Part shown: positions 60,262 to 64,000 of the stretch, piece by piece
How the letters are laid out: each line of letters starts with the position of its first letter
Position numbering within the stretch: position 1 is the stretch's first letter
Source: Mortierella alpina
Taxonomy: Eukaryota; Mortierellomycota; Mortierellomycetes; Mortierellales; Mortierellaceae
Direction of reading: 5' to 3'
DNA length: 64,000 nucleotides
NCBI GenBank assembly: GCA_029449245.1
Contig: JANATF010000006.1
Coordinates: forward strand, 868,001 to 932,000
Position numbers and translations under genes: made by a program
Notes under the pieces: generated by a model
The model's database searches: none
Told to the model about the DNA's origin: nothing
What the model saw: only the letters and a program-made list of their open reading frames with translations

Positions 60262-62941
60262 GTCATGTGATATTTTGGTGACGGAGCGAGCGCTCTCTCC
60301 TTGCCAGCGTCATGACAGAGGCGCTCACGGACGCGAGGATGCCACAGTCATGGCTCCAGACCTGTATGATACTGTTGTACAAGAAAGGGGATGCCGCGGA
60401 CCTTGCAAACTGGCGACCTTTATCACTCATCAACTCGGACGCGAAACTCTTCACTAAAATCATCACCCTACGCCTCCACGGACCAATGGACACTCTGATC
60501 ACTCCCTTTCAAACAGGATTTGTGCCTGGAAGGAAGATATCGGACAATGGACTGGTCATGGCAGCCTTTAGAGAACACTGCGAGAGATACAAGATCGACG
60601 GCGTTGGCATCCTTTTTGATCAGGAAAAGGCATACGACCGGGTGCACCCAACATACCTGCGTGCAGTCATGGAACGGATGCGTTTCCCAACAGGCCTCAT
60701 CGATTCTATCTTCACTCTGTTCTTCAACACCCACATCAACCTCAACATCAACGGTTACCTAGCTCAACCATTCGCACAACAACGTGGACTGAGACAAGGT
60801 GACCCACTCTCACCTCTCCTCTATAACATTGCCATCGAACCTCTCCTCCGCACGATCCTCGCCTGTCCAGAGATAGAAGGGATCAAACTCTGCGACCATG
60901 CACGAGCGGAACCCCTGAAATTGATGGCCTATGCGGACGATCTGTGGACAGCAATCCGGACCGTTGACGAATGGACTTGCCTGAAAGGAATCATGGACAC
61001 CTTCGGACGAGCATCGAATGCGCGACTGAATTTGAAGAAGACCGTTGCCTTCCCATTATTCAAAAGCGCGGGCGCACTCTCGCACGCTCTGCAGCAGGAT
61101 CACGTCCACATCCACTCCAAACGAGCCGAGAATGCTCTAACGTATCTGGGATTCCCCCTTGCCCTGACCCGACAGCAACGAGACTCATTCTATGACAATA
61201 TCCACACCAAGATCAAACACCACATCAACGCCTTACATGGACGCCAGCTCTCAGTCATGGGAAGAGGTCTGATTGCCAACTCTCTCCTGCTCTCCAGACT
61301 TTGGCATGTCATTTCGGTCCAACCCCCAACCCGCTCATGGACGAGGAAAGTACAAGGATCGATACGCAAGTTCACTTTGCCCTTTTTCCCTGCCCCATCG
61401 TGGGACTTCATCTGCCTACGACGCTCTCAGGGAGGACTTGGACTGGTTGACATTGGGTCTCAGGCATTGGCCTTTCAACTCCGTGCGGTGCAGAGGATCT
61501 GCTCTGACTCCACCTCATTCATGGCTTCCCTCTTCCAAGATATGCTATGCAAACAAACCTCCTCTGACTACCCTCTTGCTCCTTTTACGAACCCAGACTT
61601 CTATCTGACTCCTGGAAAGAAGTACTTCCGCCCGCACTCGATCCTCCGAGGCTTGGTGCAGTCCATGAAGATGATCCCCTCGATTTCCTGGACTCAGGCC
61701 GAGGCTGAGGCAGCGCCTTTTGGCACCATGATGGCCACGCTGCTTCCGCAATGGCTAGACGCGGACGGCGTTCCTGTACCACACCCACCCGCCTGGCGTA
61801 TAGATCATGTCCTCAGGCCCTTTTGGACGAACGCTGAACAGACAGAGGGACATCTGGAGTTCATTCCTTCAGCTGAACGGGTTGCTGGTCACAGACACAG
61901 GAGAGCCCTGGAGGACAACATCAGAAACCACCATTTCACCCCTCACCCAGTGCTACAACGAGCACTGGATAACATTGGACCACTGTCACTGGAGGACGAC
62001 CTGGCTGACCACATTAATGCCATTATCGTCGACGACTCCAGAAAAGGCGCCTTTGGGATCGCGAGTACGAGGATTTTCCGCCGTGCTGCCTTCGACAGGA
62101 TCTACCAACCCCCCGCACCACAACCTCAAAACCCTCCCATGGACCCAGCCCCACCGCCATTCACGGCCCGTTTTTGGACTGGTTTCTGGAGGGCTGAGAT
62201 GCCCCACAACGTTCGCAACGTCTGGTGGCGCCTTTTAATTAACAAACTCCCCTCTGGCGTCCGTCTTCATGCAATCATCCCAGACGTGGTAGAACCCATC
62301 TGTCGTATCTGCAATAATGCGATCGAAACGGACCAACACCTCCTCTTCAGCTGCCCCCAGAAGCTCGCGGTCTGGCAAGGAGCGCTGACCAAGTACATCA
62401 AAGACCACACTTGGACAGCCGATCAGGTTGAACGCCTCTTTTTCCCCCGACCAGAGACACTGACACCTCTCAACAACGTACCCATCATCCTCCTGCTCGG
62501 ATCCATCTTGGCCACCATCTGGCGTCACCACTTCGCCTTCATCCGTGAGGATCAGATCTTTGACAACACGAGAGTTCTAAGCGCCGTTGACATCGCGCTC
62601 ACTCAAGTTTTGGCACAGATGGAGGAGCGACGCAAAAGGGAGGCGCGACACCAACCGCCTACACCCGCAGCAGACCTGACGACGGACACTAATTTCCCCA
62701 CCTAACACTGTACTTTATTTCCTTTCTCTTGTTTCTTTTGTACTCTACGTTGCTTGGACCCCTTCTACCCTGTTACCTGTTATATTTCTCTCTTCTCTCT
62801 CCTTCTCCCCTTTGATGTAACTTTTGTACTTGCAGAAAGTATTCATTTTTATATCCTTTTGATCGGCGGCGACTCCTATGGTGGGGAGTATTGAATTTTT
62901 GCACACACTCTGACGCAATAAATCTCTTATAAACAAAAAAA
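60262..62941 (+). mobile_element. 5'-truncated L1/Tx1-like LINE retrotransposon
   Basis: The element consists of the 3' part of a LINE: reverse transcriptase, a zinc-binding tail, a 235-bp untranslated region and a short A-rich end (AAACAAAAAAA at about 62931-62941). No endonuclease domain precedes the reverse transcriptase, so it is truncated at the 5' end, as is typical of target-primed insertions. The left junction is only approximate, somewhere between 60255 and 60282; an in-frame TGA lies just upstream of ERSLLASVM. It begins within about 100 bp after the last Fanzor codons. I could not identify a target-site duplication by eye. Confidence 0.85.
60312..62705 (+). CDS. LINE reverse transcriptase with C-terminal zf-RVT, partial
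   Basis: The open frame has 797 residues and no stops. Reverse transcriptase blocks are in order: LANWRPLSLINSDAKLFTKI (31-50), PFQTGFVPGRKISDN (65-79), GILFDQEKAYDRVHP (99-113) with the first catalytic aspartate, QRGLRQGDPLSPLLYN (157-172), the active site MAYADDLW (205-212), and LGFPLALTRQQ near the thumb. The zf-RVT region contains FWTGFWRAEMPHNVRNVWWR, then CRICNNAIETDQHLLFSCPQ with the CxxC-xH-C pattern. The methionine at 60312 is internal to the ancestral protein, because ERSLLASV precedes it in frame. Block sequences point to the L1/Tx1 side of LINEs. The intact frame suggests a young insertion. Confidence 0.92.
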   Translation: MTEALTDARMPQSWLQTCMILLYKKGDAADLANWRPLSLINSDAKLFTKIITLRLHGPMDTLITPFQTGFVPGRKISDNGLVMAAFREHCERYKIDGVGILFDQEKAYDRVHPTYLRAVMERMRFPTGLIDSIFTLFFNTHINLNINGYLAQPFAQQRGLRQGDPLSPLLYNIAIEPLLRTILACPEIEGIKLCDHARAEPLKLMAYADDLWTAIRTVDEWTCLKGIMDTFGRASNARLNLKKTVAFPLFKSAGALSHALQQDHVHIHSKRAENALTYLGFPLALTRQQRDSFYDNIHTKIKHHINALHGRQLSVMGRGLIANSLLLSRLWHVISVQPPTRSWTRKVQGSIRKFTLPFFPAPSWDFICLRRSQGGLGLVDIGSQALAFQLRAVQRICSDSTSFMASLFQDMLCKQTSSDYPLAPFTNPDFYLTPGKKYFRPHSILRGLVQSMKMIPSISWTQAEAEAAPFGTMMATLLPQWLDADGVPVPHPPAWRIDHVLRPFWTNAEQTEGHLEFIPSAERVAGHRHRRALEDNIRNHHFTPHPVLQRALDNIGPLSLEDDLADHINAIIVDDSRKGAFGIASTRIFRRAAFDRIYQPPAPQPQNPPMDPAPPPFTARFWTGFWRAEMPHNVRNVWWRLLINKLPSGVRLHAIIPDVVEPICRICNNAIETDQHLLFSCPQKLAVWQGALTKYIKDHTWTADQVERLFFPRPETLTPLNNVPIILLLGSILATIWRHHFAFIREDQIFDNTRVLSAVDIALTQVLAQMEERRKREARHQPPTPAADLTTDTNFPT

Positions 62942-63010
62942 TGAGCAGGCACGAGCGAGCAAAATTCTTTTCGCTACCACCTCTAGCTCACAGCTCGCTC
63001 ACTCAGGGTT
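62942..63010 (+). repeat. Dispersed GAGCGAGC repeat, copy 2
   Basis: The segment directly after the LINE A-tail contains GAGCGAGCAAAATTCTTTTC, then GCTACC, then AGCTCACAGCTCGCTCACTC. It matches copy 1 near 52.9 kb when that copy is reverse-complemented. GAGCGAGC and GCTCGCTC also form an inverted repeat here. Confidence 0.5.
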
Positions 63011-63548
63011 GGGCTTGACTTCAATAAACGAAGGAGGATCTACTTGATACGAGCCCAACAACTCATGCTGGTTAGCTGGATCCTCGGACCGAGACCGACT
63101 TGGTGAAGGCCGGCGATCTGGTGCTTTTGCGAGACATAATGATGGGGAAAAAGGACTCGAAGGTTACATCAGTTCCTTACCGCGTACGAAGGTGTACCAG
63201 CTAGAGGATTTGAATGGGATCGCGTACCAGAGAACCATTACCATGTGGTACAATTACTGTAAACTGTACTTCTTTATTTTGTCCCAGTCCTCTGTAGCAA
63301 TAAAAAGCATTGGAGTCAGAGGCCCTGGATGTCAGAGCTTCCCTCCGAGGACAACATGGGAGTGGACTAAGGAAACACCTTCCCTTGGACAGGACTTGTT
63401 GCAGTTCTGCCGAGCCGACCTCCTAACCAAGATCAAAAGAAAGTTAAGGGAGAACGCTTCTACGTACGAGGAGGTCAAGCAGAACCTCCTCGTTCTTTCA
63501 CCAAAGATGAGGAGAGACCCTTCTGCTGGACCATTGACCTTTGAACCC

Positions 63549-63555
63549 TATAAAG
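63549..63555 (+). promoter_or_regulatory. TATA box of secreted peptide gene
   Basis: TATAAAG lies about 126 bp upstream of the ATG at 63675, in the context CCCTATAAAGAG. Confidence 0.65.
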
Positions 63556-63674
63556 AGCGATGGCTCTTTTCTTGTATCCCCCCATCGCAACATCAAGTCT
63601 CATCCTCAGCCTTTCTCACCTACCGCACTCTTTAGCACCCAATCACTCAGAGCTATAAACGCCACGCCGCAAAC

Positions 63675-63935
63675 ATGAAGTTCATCACCATTGCCGTTAC
63701 CATCTTTGCTGTGGCCATTGCCACTACACAAGCAGCGCCTGCTCTCCACAAGCGCTCTGGCGGTGGGCTGGTCAACGTCCAGGACGTCCCTGTCAAAGTT
63801 GAGGTCGAGGACGTCGCCAATAACCTCCTCAAGAACGGCCTCCAGAAAGCCAAAATCCTCAGCAGGGCTTTGGTCAAAGATACTGACCTCAACGTCCTCA
63901 AGGACGTCAATGTCCTGAGCAAGAACCGCGATTAA
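63675..63935 (+). CDS. Small secreted cysteine-free protein
   Basis: The gene encodes 86 residues without introns. Residues 1-21 (MKFITIAVTIFAVAIATTQA) form a clear signal peptide with an A-x-A cleavage site. After a short propeptide (APALHKR) a Lys-Arg pair offers a Kex2-type processing site. The mature part starts SGGGLVNVQDVPVKVEVEDV and is rich in Val, Asp, Asn and Lys. It has two related halves (VNVQDVPVKVEVEDVANNLL and NVLKDVNVLSKN). No cysteine is present, so it is not a hydrophobin or a disulfide-rich effector. I do not recognise a family. A strong TATA box suggests high expression. A surface or wall protein is a guess. Confidence 0.75.
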   Translation: MKFITIAVTIFAVAIATTQAAPALHKRSGGGLVNVQDVPVKVEVEDVANNLLKNGLQKAKILSRALVKDTDLNVLKDVNVLSKNRD

Positions 63936-64000
63936 CGGAGACCATGCGCAAAGCCATCGAGTCCACAGTGATCGGGGTCAAGGTTCCTCTAACATTCCGC

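Larger units (their letters stand above)
62942..63674. other. Dispersed repeat, possible integrase relic, promoter of secreted peptide gene
   Basis: The left end carries copy 2 of the GAGCGAGC repeat. At 63076-63198 a plus-strand frame reads DLVKAGDLVLLRDIMMGKKD and then SVPYRVRR, which resembles the GDLVLLRD...PYRV tail of LTR-retrotransposon integrases. A further frame at 63390-63480 (QDLLQFCRADLLTKIKRKLR) is helical and unassigned. The right end is the promoter of the last gene. Confidence 0.4.

Overview
The window is nuclear DNA of a filamentous fungus, most probably an early-diverging lineage such as Mortierellaceae (Mortierellomycota). The reasons are many short GT-AG introns, fungal housekeeping genes, a very large WD40-like plus TRP-like ion channel gene of a type I know as abundant in Mortierella relatives, and a mix of LINE and Fanzor-type elements. 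The genus is inferred from protein resemblance only. Most exon joins below were checked by hand for reading phase. They are predictions without transcript support.

Layout. At 0.4-2.4 kb (-) lies prephenate dehydrogenase TYR1. At 2.9-7.4 kb (-) lies a 1,314-residue low-complexity protein ending in an ASH/MSP-like Ig fold. At 8.6-10.8 kb (-) lies an equilibrative nucleoside transporter. At 12.1-17.7 kb (+) lies the beta-propeller/ion channel. At 17.7-19.8 kb there is a gene-poor stretch with decayed coding signal. At 19.9-21.1 kb (+) lies the mitochondrial GTP/GDP carrier GGC1, at 22.1-22.8 kb (+) a GNAT acetyltransferase, at 23.3-24.3 kb (-) Cu/Zn superoxide dismutase, at 25.7-28.0 kb (+) a cytochrome P450, and at 28.3-30.3 kb (+) a single-pass membrane protein with a PY motif. 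At 31.7-33.5 kb (+) lies a decaying CCR4-type nuclease gene, at 34.9-36.8 kb (-) a DHA2-type MFS transporter, at 38.1-42.3 kb (-) a GH5 steryl/glycolipid beta-glucosidase, at 43.4-44.5 kb (-) a glycolipid transfer protein, at 45.2-46.3 kb (+) a TPMT-like thiol methyltransferase, and at 46.6-52.4 kb (-) the SAGA subunit Spt7 with an unusual RD/KD-rich tail.

The last 11 kb are dynamic. They hold a broken macro-domain gene next to a repeat-rich membrane ORF, tandem repeats, a decayed Fanzor (TnpB-like RNA-guided nuclease) gene, a 5'-truncated LINE just downstream of it, a dispersed GAGCGAGC-type repeat that also occurs near 52.9 kb, and a small secreted peptide gene.

The genes are mostly unlinked housekeeping functions. 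The only functional neighbourhood suggested is the glycolipid pair (GH5 glucosidase and GLTP). The item closest to an exciting system is the Fanzor locus. The family is already described, but this copy carries an intron, two in-frame stops and a LINE at its 3' edge.
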